A stretch of DNA of 12,867 nucleotides from Ignavibacteriota bacterium (GTDB lineage Bacteria; Bacteroidota; Ignavibacteria; Tepidaquicellales; Tepidaquicellaceae): positions 10,115-22,981 of the forward strand of contig PNBM01000095.1 of NCBI GenBank assembly GCA_003135995.1, in the 5' to 3' direction. This document shows, piece after piece, positions 1 through 7,470 of this stretch. The notes beneath the pieces are model-generated. The model had not been told where the DNA came from. It did no database searches and saw only the letters and a list, made by a program, of their open reading frames with translations. Position numbers and translations under genes: made by a program. The stretch's first letter is position 1, and each line of letters opens with the position of its first letter.

Positions 1-730
1 GAGTGTGGGAGTGTCCGCCTATTATTATGTTAATATCTTTAGAATGTTTCTCTGCGAATTTTTTATCGACATCTTCACCGTTATGCGATAGTAAAATTAC
101 AAGGTTGCATTTTTCTTTTTTCAGTTCATTTGCATCTGCGGTAATAACAGAATCTGTGTTTAACAATTGAATACCGTCAACATTTTTTGGTACTGTTAAT
201 GTCATAAGTTCGATTGGAGAAACTCCGATTATTCCGATTTTAACTCCGTTGATTTCTTTGATTATAAAGGGTTTTCCAAATGTTCGTTTTTTATCTTTAT
301 AATAAAGGTTCGCGGATAAATATTTATAGTTGGCAAGTTTCAGGGCTGAATCAAGCGTGTACATCCCGTAATCAAAATCGTGATTTCCCAAAACAAACGC
401 ATCGATATTAAAGAGATCTAAAAGCTGTATCTGTGAAAACCCTTTGGTTATAGACGATATTGGTGTTCCCTGGTATTCGTCACCGCCGTTCAGCAAAAGC
501 GATTTATTATCCCTGTATTTATTTACATATCCAAGTAAAGAAGCCGTACCGCCAACGAATATTTTTTTGTTTTCGCCCGTAGAATCTTTTTTGGTAATCG
601 AATACGGCATATTGCGGGCATGAAAATCATTCCAGTGAAGAATAGTGACTTCCTTTACGTTACCATCCTGCGCATAAACAAAATTAAAGGATAACGATAT
701 TACTATTAATAAATAAAATATTTTTTTCAT
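1..730 (-). CDS. 5'-nucleotidase / UshA-family metallophosphoesterase, N-terminal part (cut by window edge)
   Basis: Reading leftwards from ATG at 730-728, 243 codons stay open to the window edge. Residues 1-20 form a signal peptide (MKK, hydrophobic core, VYA before QDG), so the enzyme is exported, probably to the periplasm. The whole dinuclear-metal set of the UshA/5'-nucleotidase family is visible: ILHWNDFHA with D35 and H37, NGGDEYQGT with D84, LGNHDFDYG with N116 and H117, LLSHNG with H216, and IGGHSHT with H240 and H242. Known members hydrolyse nucleoside 5'-phosphates, UDP-sugars or 2',3'-cyclic nucleotides outside the cytoplasm; the exact substrate cannot be told because the C-terminal substrate-binding domain lies off the window. 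Trp33 replaces the more usual Thr in the first motif. No clear Shine-Dalgarno precedes the start. The next gene upstream on the same strand begins 157 bp away, so co-transcription is possible but not shown. The family call is firm; the specificity is open. Confidence 0.93.
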   Translation of the reverse strand, partial: MKKIFYLLIVISLSFNFVYAQDGNVKEVTILHWNDFHARNMPYSITKKDSTGENKKIFVGGTASLLGYVNKYRDNKSLLLNGGDEYQGTPISSITKGFSQIQLLDLFNIDAFVLGNHDFDYGMYTLDSALKLANYKYLSANLYYKDKKRTFGKPFIIKEINGVKIGIIGVSPIELMTLTVPKNVDGIQLLNTDSVITADANELKKEKCNLVILLSHNGEDVDKKFAEKHSKDINIIIGGHSHT

Positions 731-886
731 ATTAAACTCTTGAAATATATTTATAAAAATCTAAGCTATAAATTAGAATTTATAAATATAAAATTAAAAC
801 CAATTAATAAACTGATTATAGTAAATGTATAGGAAAGTAAAAATTCCGTTATTTAGAAATTATATACGTCAGAATTTAAAATAATA

Positions 887-1096
887 TTATTTTTTCGGCA
901 AGTTCGCAATTATACCGTAAAGCTTATCATCCAATGATACTTTAATGCCTTTCAGCCTGACATTCATTGTATCTATATTTCTGTTAATTTCCTGAAAATT
1001 CTTCTCTGTATATTTATAAGACAGGTAATTATAATAACTTAGGGAACCAAAAATTAAAGTATTAATAACTATGGCAAATGTTAAGAAAATTTTCAC
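887..1096 (-). CDS. Small membrane-anchored protein of unknown function (69 aa)
   Basis: I do not recognise a family. The first ~22 residues (MKIFLTFAIVINTLIFGSLS) are one hydrophobic helix after a short Lys-containing start, reading as a membrane anchor or uncleaved signal. The rest is polar: a Tyr-rich stretch, then an amphipathic, possibly coiled segment around residues 35-60 with alternating Ile/Leu and Lys/Asp/Asn, ending in PKK. The start codon is GTG at 1096-1094. It is supported by a GGAGG on the coding strand four bases upstream, the strongest Shine-Dalgarno in the window. The gene lies between two same-strand genes with gaps of 156 and 227 bp. The ribosome site and the anchor-plus-helix layout support a real gene; no function is claimed. 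Confidence 0.65.
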   Translation of the reverse strand: MKIFLTFAIVINTLIFGSLSYYNYLSYKYTEKNFQEINRNIDTMNVRLKGIKVSLDDKLYGIIANLPKK

Positions 1097-1100
1097 AATT

Positions 1101-1105
1101 CCTCC
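1101..1105 (-). promoter_or_regulatory. Shine-Dalgarno GGAGG for the 69-aa gene
   Basis: The coding strand reads GGAGG, AATT, then GTG. The four-base spacer is short, but the core is perfect. It decides the GTG start of the downstream small gene and is unusual here, since most other genes in the window have no recognisable Shine-Dalgarno. Confidence 0.6.
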
Positions 1106-1323
1106 GTGTTTTGATTTTTTATAAATTATAAATAATTAATCGTATATGCAAGAAACATATAATAACAAATAAATCGGAATTCGGGATTATTAAAATTGTT
1201 TTTATCTATTTCCAATAGTGGTATGGAAGAACATATTGTTAAAAAACGCAGATAATTACAGGTTGTTTTATTATACCGTTTTATATTTATTAATTTTTTT
1301 ATTTAGAAAAACCTTTTCTGATA

Positions 1324-3420
1324 TTATTTAATAAGTAACATGAATTTAGTCTCTTTAAAGTTTTCAGTTTCTATCTGATAAAAATATATTCCACTCGGAT
1401 ATTCAGAAGCCTCCCATTTAACGATATAACTACCAGGTGATTGAGTTCTATTAACAAGTGTTTCTATCTTTCGGCCAAGTATGTTAAAAACATTGAGTTT
1501 TACAAATTCAAATTTAGATATTTCATATCTTATGTTAGTTGTCGGATTAAATGGATTCGGGAAGTTTTGTTGCAACGAATAATTAGAAGGAAAAGTTTCG
1601 GAATTATAATCAATGTTTGTAATTTCCGACACATTACGTTTCCAAACCGATTGAAAGTCAGTACCAACAAATAAAATGTTATTTACAATAATTAAAGAAA
1701 GGGCATTCGGTGTGAAATTAAAACCCTGATTTTTTAATATCCAATTATTTCCATTATTAGTTGATACGAAAACCCCATTCGGAGTTCCTGCGAATAAAAT
1801 ATTTCCATTTGAAGATGAAAGCGATTGAATATTTGGATTAGTTAATCCATTATTAATAGCAATCCAGTTTCCGCCATTATTCGTCGAACGATATACCCCA
1901 CCCAAAGTACCTGCGTATAAATTAGATCCGTTTGAGATAGAAAAAGATTGGATAGAACCTGCATTTGTTAAACCGCTTGAATACCAATTTGCCCCGTTGT
2001 TGGTTGAAACGTAAACTCCATAATTATATGTCCCGGCGAAAAGATAATTTCCATTTGTTATCATTGCGTATACAGTTACATTAGATAAGCCACTTACAAA
2101 CCAGTTTGCACCATTATTGGTTGAAATAAAAACGCCACCGAGCAAAGTTCCTGCATAAATACCAAAATTATTTGAAGTTAAGGATCGAATAATTGTATTT
2201 GTTAATCCAACATTTACAGGATACCAGCTTGTTCCATTATTGCTTGACAAGAATACTCCACTATCAGTTCCTGCAAAAAAATTATTTCCACTTGAAGTAA
2301 AACTCCGAACACAGGAATTAAAAAATCCATTACTTATTTTCGTCCAATTTCCACCATTATTATTTGATTGGAAAACTCCACCACCACCATTTTGATTATC
2401 AGATCCAGCGAATAAATTTACACCATCCGTATAGAAAGAACAGACATGTTGATTTGGTACATTACATACTGCCCAATTAGCACCATTATTGCTTGAATAA
2501 AAGACCCCTTCTGCATTTGTACCCGCAAAAATATCTATCCCATTTGATGCTAATGGTATTACATATTTACACAATAAACCTTCATTGACAGAGGTCCAAA
2601 TTCCGCCATTATTGGTTGTACGAAAAACCCCACCACCCCATGTTCCAATAAATATATTATTTGCGTTAAACGCGAATGAATAAATAATTTTATTCGTTAA
2701 ACCATTACTTATAACAGTCCAGTTATTGCCGTTGTTAGTCGAATAAAACACTTGTCCTCCCCAGGTTCCGGCATATAAATTTGTTCCATTTGCCCCAAGA
2801 GCATAGACATATAGATCTGTTAATCCGCTATTAACTGCAACCCAATTATTTCCGTTATTAGTTGACGAGAATACACCTCCGCCTCCTGTCCCAGTAAACA
2901 AATTATTTCCTATTACAGCAAAATCATAAATGTGTTGTCCTGTTAAACCAACATAAGTCCAATTTAATCCTAAATTTGTAGTGCGGAAAACCCCACCATC
3001 AAAACCCCCTGCGAATAAATTAGTTCCAATTGCGGCTAATGTACTAATATTTAGGTTTGTCAAACCATTATTAACAGATATCCAATTTGTTCCATTGTTT
3101 GTAGATTTAAAAACTCCACTACCATCCGTTCCCGCAAATAAATTATTACTAATGGTGTCGAATGCATAAACTATCGAATCTGTCAAACCACTGTTAACAC
3201 CTTTCCAACTTTCCCCATTATTTGTAGAAAGAAAAACTCCAGCCCCATACGTTCCGGTAAACATGTTATTTCCGAAAATACCAAAACCTCTTATCCATCC
3301 TCCACCCGGGCCACTTGTTTGAACCCATTGAGCAGAACAATTTTCAACTTTGTAAATATTATAAATACAAATCATAAGAATGAATATTGTAAATTCTAAA
3401 AACCGTATATGTTTTTTCAT
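1324..3420 (-). CDS. T9SS-secreted Asp-box (BNR/sortilin-like) beta-propeller repeat protein
   Basis: A 698-residue exported protein. Residues 1-30 are a signal peptide (hydrophobic core ~9-20, CSA before QWV). Residues ~31-605 are 13 tandem units of about 38-45 residues. Each has an Asp-box-like STNNGxxW (S-x-N/D-x-G-x-x-W) and a strand motif of the form NLFAGTxGGGVF, often separated by NxGLTN. This is the pattern of BNR/sortilin or YCF48-like beta-propellers, where each unit is usually one blade. From ~614 to the end lies a type A sorting domain (QQNFPNPFNPTT, then GRKIETLV, YPSGIYFYQI and a terminal LLIK). That domain directs passage through the type IX secretion system and cell-surface attachment or release. 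Propeller ligands are unknown; similar proteins in this group are mostly uncharacterised. The ATG at 3420-3418 gives a good signal peptide. Upstream lies a 491-bp divergent spacer shared with the serine hydrolase. Thirteen units exceed one ordinary 6-8 bladed propeller, so two propellers or one large one are both possible. Confidence 0.93.
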   Translation of the reverse strand: MKKHIRFLEFTIFILMICIYNIYKVENCSAQWVQTSGPGGGWIRGFGIFGNNMFTGTYGAGVFLSTNNGESWKGVNSGLTDSIVYAFDTISNNLFAGTDGSGVFKSTNNGTNWISVNNGLTNLNISTLAAIGTNLFAGGFDGGVFRTTNLGLNWTYVGLTGQHIYDFAVIGNNLFTGTGGGGVFSSTNNGNNWVAVNSGLTDLYVYALGANGTNLYAGTWGGQVFYSTNNGNNWTVISNGLTNKIIYSFAFNANNIFIGTWGGGVFRTTNNGGIWTSVNEGLLCKYVIPLASNGIDIFAGTNAEGVFYSSNNGANWAVCNVPNQHVCSFYTDGVNLFAGSDNQNGGGGVFQSNNNGGNWTKISNGFFNSCVRSFTSSGNNFFAGTDSGVFLSSNNGTSWYPVNVGLTNTIIRSLTSNNFGIYAGTLLGGVFISTNNGANWFVSGLSNVTVYAMITNGNYLFAGTYNYGVYVSTNNGANWYSSGLTNAGSIQSFSISNGSNLYAGTLGGVYRSTNNGGNWIAINNGLTNPNIQSLSSSNGNILFAGTPNGVFVSTNNGNNWILKNQGFNFTPNALSLIIVNNILFVGTDFQSVWKRNVSEITNIDYNSETFPSNYSLQQNFPNPFNPTTNIRYEISKFEFVKLNVFNILGRKIETLVNRTQSPGSYIVKWEASEYPSGIYFYQIETENFKETKFMLLIK
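1620..3290 (-). repeat. Tandem ~115-130 bp coding repeats (Asp-box units)
   Basis: The propeller gene is built from 13 diverged tandem units visible in the DNA as recurring blocks. On the + strand these are a CCATTATT/CCGTTGTT-type core followed by GTTGA/GTAGA and an AAAACTCCACC-type block, about 115-130 bp apart. The units are coding and diverged, so this is a protein repeat, not a CRISPR array or satellite. Such arrays can change copy number by recombination and may collapse in short-read assembly. Confidence 0.8.
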
Positions 3421-3911
3421 AATATTTTTATTAATGTTTTATTCAATTTTATTAAACTTTTATTGTGTATAAGAAAAAATCTAGAATTTTGCTGGATACA
3501 ATTATCCTTAATAAGTTCGGATATGAAATTGTATAATGATTTTGATTTTACGATTAATATCTTGAAATAAAAAGATCCTCGTTATCAAAATATAATACTT
3601 ACTGTAAATATACTTAATTTGGCTAATAAATACTCCAGATAAAATATTCAATCATCAACAATAGTCTGGCAATGTTAGATATTTTTGAATTTTGTAAATG
3701 AAAATAAATTTTTATAAATATCTATCTAATTTTCATAAAATTAACGTAACATACATTTAGTAACACGTGATAAGAATATTATTCCCTTAATCTGGTAAAT
3801 TGAGAAAATATTAGAAAACATTATTTTATTAGCGATTTTTATGAATTAAAATGTCTTTATATATACATATCAATTTAAAGTTTTTCAAAATATTAAAACA
3901 TTTAGTTTATT
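3421..3911. other. 491-bp divergent intergenic region, no gene seen
   Basis: This spacer separates the divergent starts of the propeller protein (-) and the serine hydrolase (+), so it must hold both promoters. It is very AT-rich with stops in all frames; the longest starts give only peptides of about 15 residues. A local cluster at 3744-3772 repeats GTAACA twice and contains a CACGTG palindrome, which could be a protein-binding site. I could not place a convincing Bacteroidota-type -33/-7 promoter by eye. Confidence 0.5.
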
Positions 3912-5237
3912 ATGTTAAAGAAATATTTTTTATCTGCAATACTGATTCTTTTTGTCGTTGTCAACACTGTTTATACTCAGGATATTAATCAGCAAATAGA
4001 CGGATTACTTGAAAAGTATATGAAATTGCAGATATTCTCAGGAGTGGTTCTGGTTCCAAAAGACGGTGAACCGGTTTATAAAAAAGCCTTTGGATATTCC
4101 GACTGGACAAGCAAAACTGACAATAACACTTCAACTCTTTTTAATATATGCTCGATTGGTAAAGTATTTACGCACGCAATTATTTTGCAACTTGCTAATG
4201 AGAGTAAACTAAATCTTTCGGATGCATTAAATAAATACATAACGGTTTTTCCCGATGAAATTGCAGGTAAAATTACAATCGATATGATAATTGAAATGAA
4301 AGCCGGATTCGGAGATTATTTGAACGACCCTGGGTACAACAAAAACCGGGAAAAATTTAAAACCGTTAATGATTATCTTGAACTTATAAAAAATGAACCG
4401 ATGCTGTTTGAACCCGGAACGAACAGGGAATATTCGAATTCGGGATATGCCGTACTTGGAGGAATAATCGAAAATGTAACAGGAAAATCTTATGCAGAAA
4501 ACCTTAAGGAAAGATTTTTTAATCCGCTCGGAATGAAGGATACATATTATAAACAAATGGAAGATAATCTTTCGAACTGCGCGAGCGGAACAAGAATATT
4601 ATTTAACGGAAATAAGAAGAGCGGAATGATGGAAGCTTCACCTTCACCTGCCGGCGGCATATATACCAATGCAGATGATTTGCTTAAATTCGACAACGAG
4701 TTAAGAAAAACAAAAATTTTCGGGAGTTTCATAAAAAGAGCAGGCGGGACACCTTTCTGGAATTCTGTTCTTATTGAAAAAGATGAGCATTATACGATTA
4801 TTATTCTTGCGAATTTTACCCGGGTATCAGAAGAAATGTACAGAAGAATAAACGCTATACTGGACGGAAAGCCTTATCCCGAGCCCGAATTGCCTGCTGA
4901 TATGCAAAACTACAAAATTATGAAAGAACAGGGTGCGGAAGGTTTGGAAAAAAATCTGAAAAATGTTTTAGAAAGCAATAACATCGAATATGACGATATG
5001 TATTTAAATATGTTCGGATACGGTCTTATGGAAAACGGAGAACTTGATATGGCAATAGAAGTTTTCAAACTTAATGCAAAGTTATTTCCGGGAATCGCAA
5101 ATGTGTTTGATAGTCTTGGCGAAGCGTATATGAACAAAGGTAATAAAGAACTCGCAATTGAAAACTATAAGAAAGTTGTTGAACTTCAGCCGGGGAATAA
5201 ACACGCTAAAGAAATGCTGGATAAACTAAACAGATAA
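3912..5237 (+). CDS. Exported serine hydrolase (beta-lactamase/PBP-like, PF00144 type) with C-terminal TPRs, catalytic domain incomplete
   Basis: Residues 1-22 are a signal peptide (VYT before QDI). Residues ~25-318 resemble the class C beta-lactamase / DD-peptidase / esterase family. The nucleophile motif S81-I-G-K84 sits in FNICSIGKVFT, and the second motif Y174-S-N176 in YSNSGYAVLGG. The third motif (usually HxGG or KTG) is damaged: KRAGGTPFWNS at 275-285 has Arg where His is expected. It also lies only ~103 residues after the Tyr; from family knowledge ~140-165 is usual. The missing piece falls between LRKTKIF and GSFIKRAGG, where relatives carry a segment ending in the motif's H. The normally conserved LLTHxSG also reads IIEMKAG at 126-132. 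Residues ~345-441 hold TPR-like helices (GELDMAIEVF, SLGEAYMNKGN, LAIENYKKVVELQPGN). Members cleave or transfer acyl groups on peptidoglycan peptides, beta-lactams or esters. Here activity is doubtful; a binding or vestigial role is possible. No Shine-Dalgarno is seen. Confidence 0.9.
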   Translation: MLKKYFLSAILILFVVVNTVYTQDINQQIDGLLEKYMKLQIFSGVVLVPKDGEPVYKKAFGYSDWTSKTDNNTSTLFNICSIGKVFTHAIILQLANESKLNLSDALNKYITVFPDEIAGKITIDMIIEMKAGFGDYLNDPGYNKNREKFKTVNDYLELIKNEPMLFEPGTNREYSNSGYAVLGGIIENVTGKSYAENLKERFFNPLGMKDTYYKQMEDNLSNCASGTRILFNGNKKSGMMEASPSPAGGIYTNADDLLKFDNELRKTKIFGSFIKRAGGTPFWNSVLIEKDEHYTIIILANFTRVSEEMYRRINAILDGKPYPEPELPADMQNYKIMKEQGAEGLEKNLKNVLESNNIEYDDMYLNMFGYGLMENGELDMAIEVFKLNAKLFPGIANVFDSLGEAYMNKGNKELAIENYKKVVELQPGNKHAKEMLDKLNR

Positions 5238-5489
5238 TTATAAAAATTAAAAAATGTGTATAATTCCATATAAATTAAAAATCTCAAATGTTTTTCATAA
5301 CCTTCTTTTGATATTGACAATAATAAACTATATTTCTAATATTGTGAGAGAGCCATCTTACCAATTATACACATTTATCGAATTAAATTCCTGATGGCAA
5401 AGCGAAACCTCATTCTTTAGAGGAAACACAATCTGAAAAAAAACAGATATACCAAGTAAAAACAATTTGTAAATTTTAAATAAAAAATT

Positions 5490-6857
5490 ATGAAAATAAT
5501 AATTACTATTTTATTTGTAATGTTCTTTTCATTTACTTATAGCTTTGCGCAGGATACATCAAATACCGATTCTGTTCCGAAAAAAGTATTTGATAAGGCA
5601 GTTTACAATCAATTTACAAAACTTATAACAGGGAAATCACTTAATAGTGTAGGAAACTATGTGGCAACAGATATTAATTTGCCTGAAGCCAAAATATCAT
5701 ACCTGATTAATTTGGGGTATACCTCTTTTCTCCAGATTACCGCAAGTGGTGGAACATCAGATGGTTTTTTAGCATTTTTCAATAATACAAAATTTAATTC
5801 CAATTTTGCATTGGATTTACAATACAATTTTTTCTTTAACCCGCGCAGTAAAAACAGTATTACATATACACACGACCCGGTCGATGTATATAATAGCAAT
5901 TTAAGGCAAATAAATTATGACAGGATCAGAGGCCTTTCCTTCTACGAGAAAAGATACGATTCTGTTCGTGGAAACGAAATAATTAATATGAGAAATAAAA
6001 TTCAATTTCTTAATGACTCAGTAATTGCGCCTTTAACTGACGAAAGAAATAATACAACTTATATTCATAAAAAGAAAATTGATTCTCTTAGTTATATTAT
6101 TGATACTACAAATGTTCGAATAGATAGTCTTAATTACATAATAAATAATTATCCCGGTAAGGAAATAGCACAATCATACTTTTTAGATAAAATCTCAGAA
6201 AAGTTAAGATCAAACGAATTAGTCTTAAATGTTAGTGGTTGCAGATATGGATGGTTTTCTTTAGGATATAAAGTTAACAACAATGATTTTAATTATTTTG
6301 ATCCTCTTCTGGGGTTTAATAGTCAAATCAGTAAAAAAACATTCTTAAGCCATGAAATCAGGCTTCAATATTCTTTTTATAATTGGGCGCTAGAGCAAAA
6401 TCAATCTTATTTTTGGTGCCTTGGTTCATCGTTTAAATATAGCGATAATTTTTCAGATTTGGATAAACTGGAAATATGGAATGAAATTCATTATGATACC
6501 AATATTATTTATAGAAAATCTGTAGATAAATTTTATGCATATACCGGCGAATATAAAAGAGATATTAAAACTTTAAAATTGTACGGAGATTATTTTCATT
6601 ATTTTTTTTCGAATAATATTCTTGCGATTCATGGTAACCCTGAACTATCTTTTAAAGACATAGAAAAACCCTCGTGGAATTTAAGTCTGGGGTTATTAAT
6701 TTGTCTCTTGAGCAGCAAGGATAATGGTGCGTCTGTCATAAATACAGTAATTTATTATAGATTTTTCGATGTATTCAAATCCACAGAATCATCTTCAAAA
6801 CTTTATAATTTTAACGATTTTGGAATAAAATTCTCGTTTCCATATAATTTCCTTTAA
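5490..6857 (+). CDS. Exported protein of unknown function, probably outer membrane, with a central coiled coil
   Basis: I do not recognise the family. Residues 1-20 form a clear signal peptide (MKIIITILFVMFFSF..., SFA before QDT). Residues ~65-130 and ~240-455 are rich in alternating aromatic/hydrophobic and polar residues (for example FALDLQYNFFF, IRLQYSFYNWAL, IKFSFPYNFL). The chain ends in Phe-Leu close to a final Phe-rich strand, as in outer-membrane beta-barrels. Between them, ~145-235 is strongly charged and helical, with the internal echo IDSLSYIID / IDSLNYIIN 13-14 residues apart, consistent with a coiled coil. A barrel interrupted by a periplasmic or extracellular helical insert is my inference. 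It is followed 31 bp downstream by the His-rich small gene, so the two are probably co-transcribed. The 252-bp gap from the hydrolase gene argues for its own promoter. No Shine-Dalgarno is visible before the ATG. Confidence 0.82.
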   Translation: MKIIITILFVMFFSFTYSFAQDTSNTDSVPKKVFDKAVYNQFTKLITGKSLNSVGNYVATDINLPEAKISYLINLGYTSFLQITASGGTSDGFLAFFNNTKFNSNFALDLQYNFFFNPRSKNSITYTHDPVDVYNSNLRQINYDRIRGLSFYEKRYDSVRGNEIINMRNKIQFLNDSVIAPLTDERNNTTYIHKKKIDSLSYIIDTTNVRIDSLNYIINNYPGKEIAQSYFLDKISEKLRSNELVLNVSGCRYGWFSLGYKVNNNDFNYFDPLLGFNSQISKKTFLSHEIRLQYSFYNWALEQNQSYFWCLGSSFKYSDNFSDLDKLEIWNEIHYDTNIIYRKSVDKFYAYTGEYKRDIKTLKLYGDYFHYFFSNNILAIHGNPELSFKDIEKPSWNLSLGLLICLLSSKDNGASVINTVIYYRFFDVFKSTESSSKLYNFNDFGIKFSFPYNFL

Positions 6858-6888
6858 TTAATTATTTTTAATATTAAATATTAATATT

Positions 6889-7074
6889 ATGAACACAGAC
6901 AACAAAAAAAACGAAGACCAACATAATTTGCATTGTGCTTATTGTAAAACGGACGCAAAAATGGTTGGTGAATGGCATCAAGACATAAATCTTGCTTATA
7001 AAGATAAAAATGATCATTTAAAAGAACACAATGACCATGATGTAAAGATAATGGATAAGCAAGAAGAGTCTTAA
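6889..7074 (+). CDS. Small His-rich protein with a CxxC (61 aa), possible metal binder
   Basis: A 61-residue, very hydrophilic protein with no signal peptide or membrane segment, hence cytoplasmic. It has six histidines (12, 15, 30, 43, 47, 50) and a H15-C16-A-Y-C19 motif. The spacing HxxHCxxC...H...HxxxHxxH resembles a Zn- or other metal-binding site, but no known family is recognised. The C-terminal half is Lys/Asp/Glu-rich and probably helical. It starts 31 bp after the stop of the putative outer-membrane gene on the same strand, suggesting one transcript. The leader between them is almost pure A+T and partly palindromic. The opposite strand is open over the same span, but that frame lacks a signal peptide or recognisable motifs; the + frame has the cleaner start and an upstream partner. 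Confidence 0.6.
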   Translation: MNTDNKKNEDQHNLHCAYCKTDAKMVGEWHQDINLAYKDKNDHLKEHNDHDVKIMDKQEES

Positions 7075-7271
7075 ATATAAAAATTATTTTTATCTGCCAT
7101 ATTGTTAAACTTAATAGTTCAAGTAAATTTTTCATACTTGTCAGGAGTCTTCATTTAGGAATGTAGTTTTAAGTTCTGATAATCATATCTGATGTATCAT
7201 CCTTGATATTTCTGACAATGGGAGCCGTTCTTTATATATTTTCATTTTATTTCTGATTTTTTGTACGTTGT

Positions 7272-7370
7272 GATTATAATTATGTTTATCGGGATAAATT
7301 TAAAACCGTCAATGATTATCCTGAACTGATAAAAAATGAACCCCTGCAATTCGAACCCGGAACGGGCTAG
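7272..7370 (+). pseudogene. Relic of a second serine hydrolase (internal fragment)
   Basis: Frame 7272-7370 reads DYNYVYRDKFKTVNDY... and ends at TAG 7368-7370. Positions 7293-7364 align without gaps to 4350-4421 of the intact serine hydrolase gene: 63 of 72 bases and 20 of 24 residues match (shared core FKTVNDY, ELIKNEP, FEPGT). Four of the nine differences are silent third-base changes, which suggests the copy once evolved as a real gene before decaying. Homology stops abruptly after the TAG, where the intact gene continues into its YSN motif. It fades upstream at about 7272, with a TGA in frame further 5'. No SxxK, YSN or TPR part remains, so this is a non-functional fragment, lying between the His-rich gene and the terminator of the beta-helix gene. 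Confidence 0.85.
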
Positions 7371-7408
7371 GATTGGGAAACAGGAGAAACACCCGCTACA
7401 ACTCTTGA

Positions 7409-7448
7409 TTAAAAAAATGCGGAAATCATACTCGTATGAAATCCGCAT
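7409..7448 (-). terminator. Rho-independent terminator of the beta-helix T9SS gene
   Basis: On the minus strand, arms ATGCGGATTTCATA and TATGATTTCCGCAT pair at 12 of 14 positions (a TT/TT internal mismatch) around a CGAG loop. A run of about seven T follows at once. It begins 22 bp after the stop codon of the 7471-10713 gene, the right place and orientation to end that transcript. The + strand has only an A-run before the hairpin and no T-run after it, so I call it for the minus strand. Confidence 0.85.
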
Positions 7449-7470
7449 TGATATAATAAAATGTACCTGT

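Larger units (their letters stand above)
7075..7470. other. Intergenic region between convergent genes, with gene relic and terminator
   Basis: This 396-bp stretch lies between the convergent ends of the His-rich gene (+) and the beta-helix protein gene (-). It contains an A/T-only palindrome at 7077-7093 (arms ATAAAAA / TTTTTAT, a weak candidate end for the + transcript), unassigned sequence to ~7271, the serine hydrolase relic, and the minus-strand terminator at 7409-7448. No intact gene is supported. Confidence 0.6.

Noticed and set aside
1177..1187. GAATTCGGGAT, also present near 4435 and 9961
   Set aside because: The copies are in unrelated frames and contexts and flanks do not match; probably chance.
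1305..1322. Possible terminator hairpin AGAAAA / TTTTCT behind the propeller gene
   Set aside because: Only six A/T pairs and no T-run following on the minus strand.
1620..3290. Regularly spaced repeats resembling a CRISPR array
   Set aside because: Units are diverged, over 100 bp long and fully coding for Asp-box repeats; no identical repeats with unique spacers.
4227..4556. 109-codon minus frame inside the serine hydrolase
   Set aside because: Antisense shadow of a gene with clear motifs. Its likeness to the minus frame at 7242-7448 only reflects the duplicated sense sequence.
5254..5394. 46-codon + frame starting MCIIPYKLKISNVFHN with one hydrophobic stretch
   Set aside because: No ribosome site, no recognised family, and located in AT-rich spacer DNA where such frames arise by chance.
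5408..5448. Two short hairpins (CCTC/GAGG and ATCTG/CAGAT) before the putative outer-membrane gene
   Set aside because: Stems of 4-5 bp are expected by chance in a 250-bp spacer and fit no known regulatory element.
6887..7135. 82-codon minus frame opposite the His-rich gene
   Set aside because: No signal peptide or motif. The + frame has a start 31 bp behind its neighbour and a structured Cys/His pattern.
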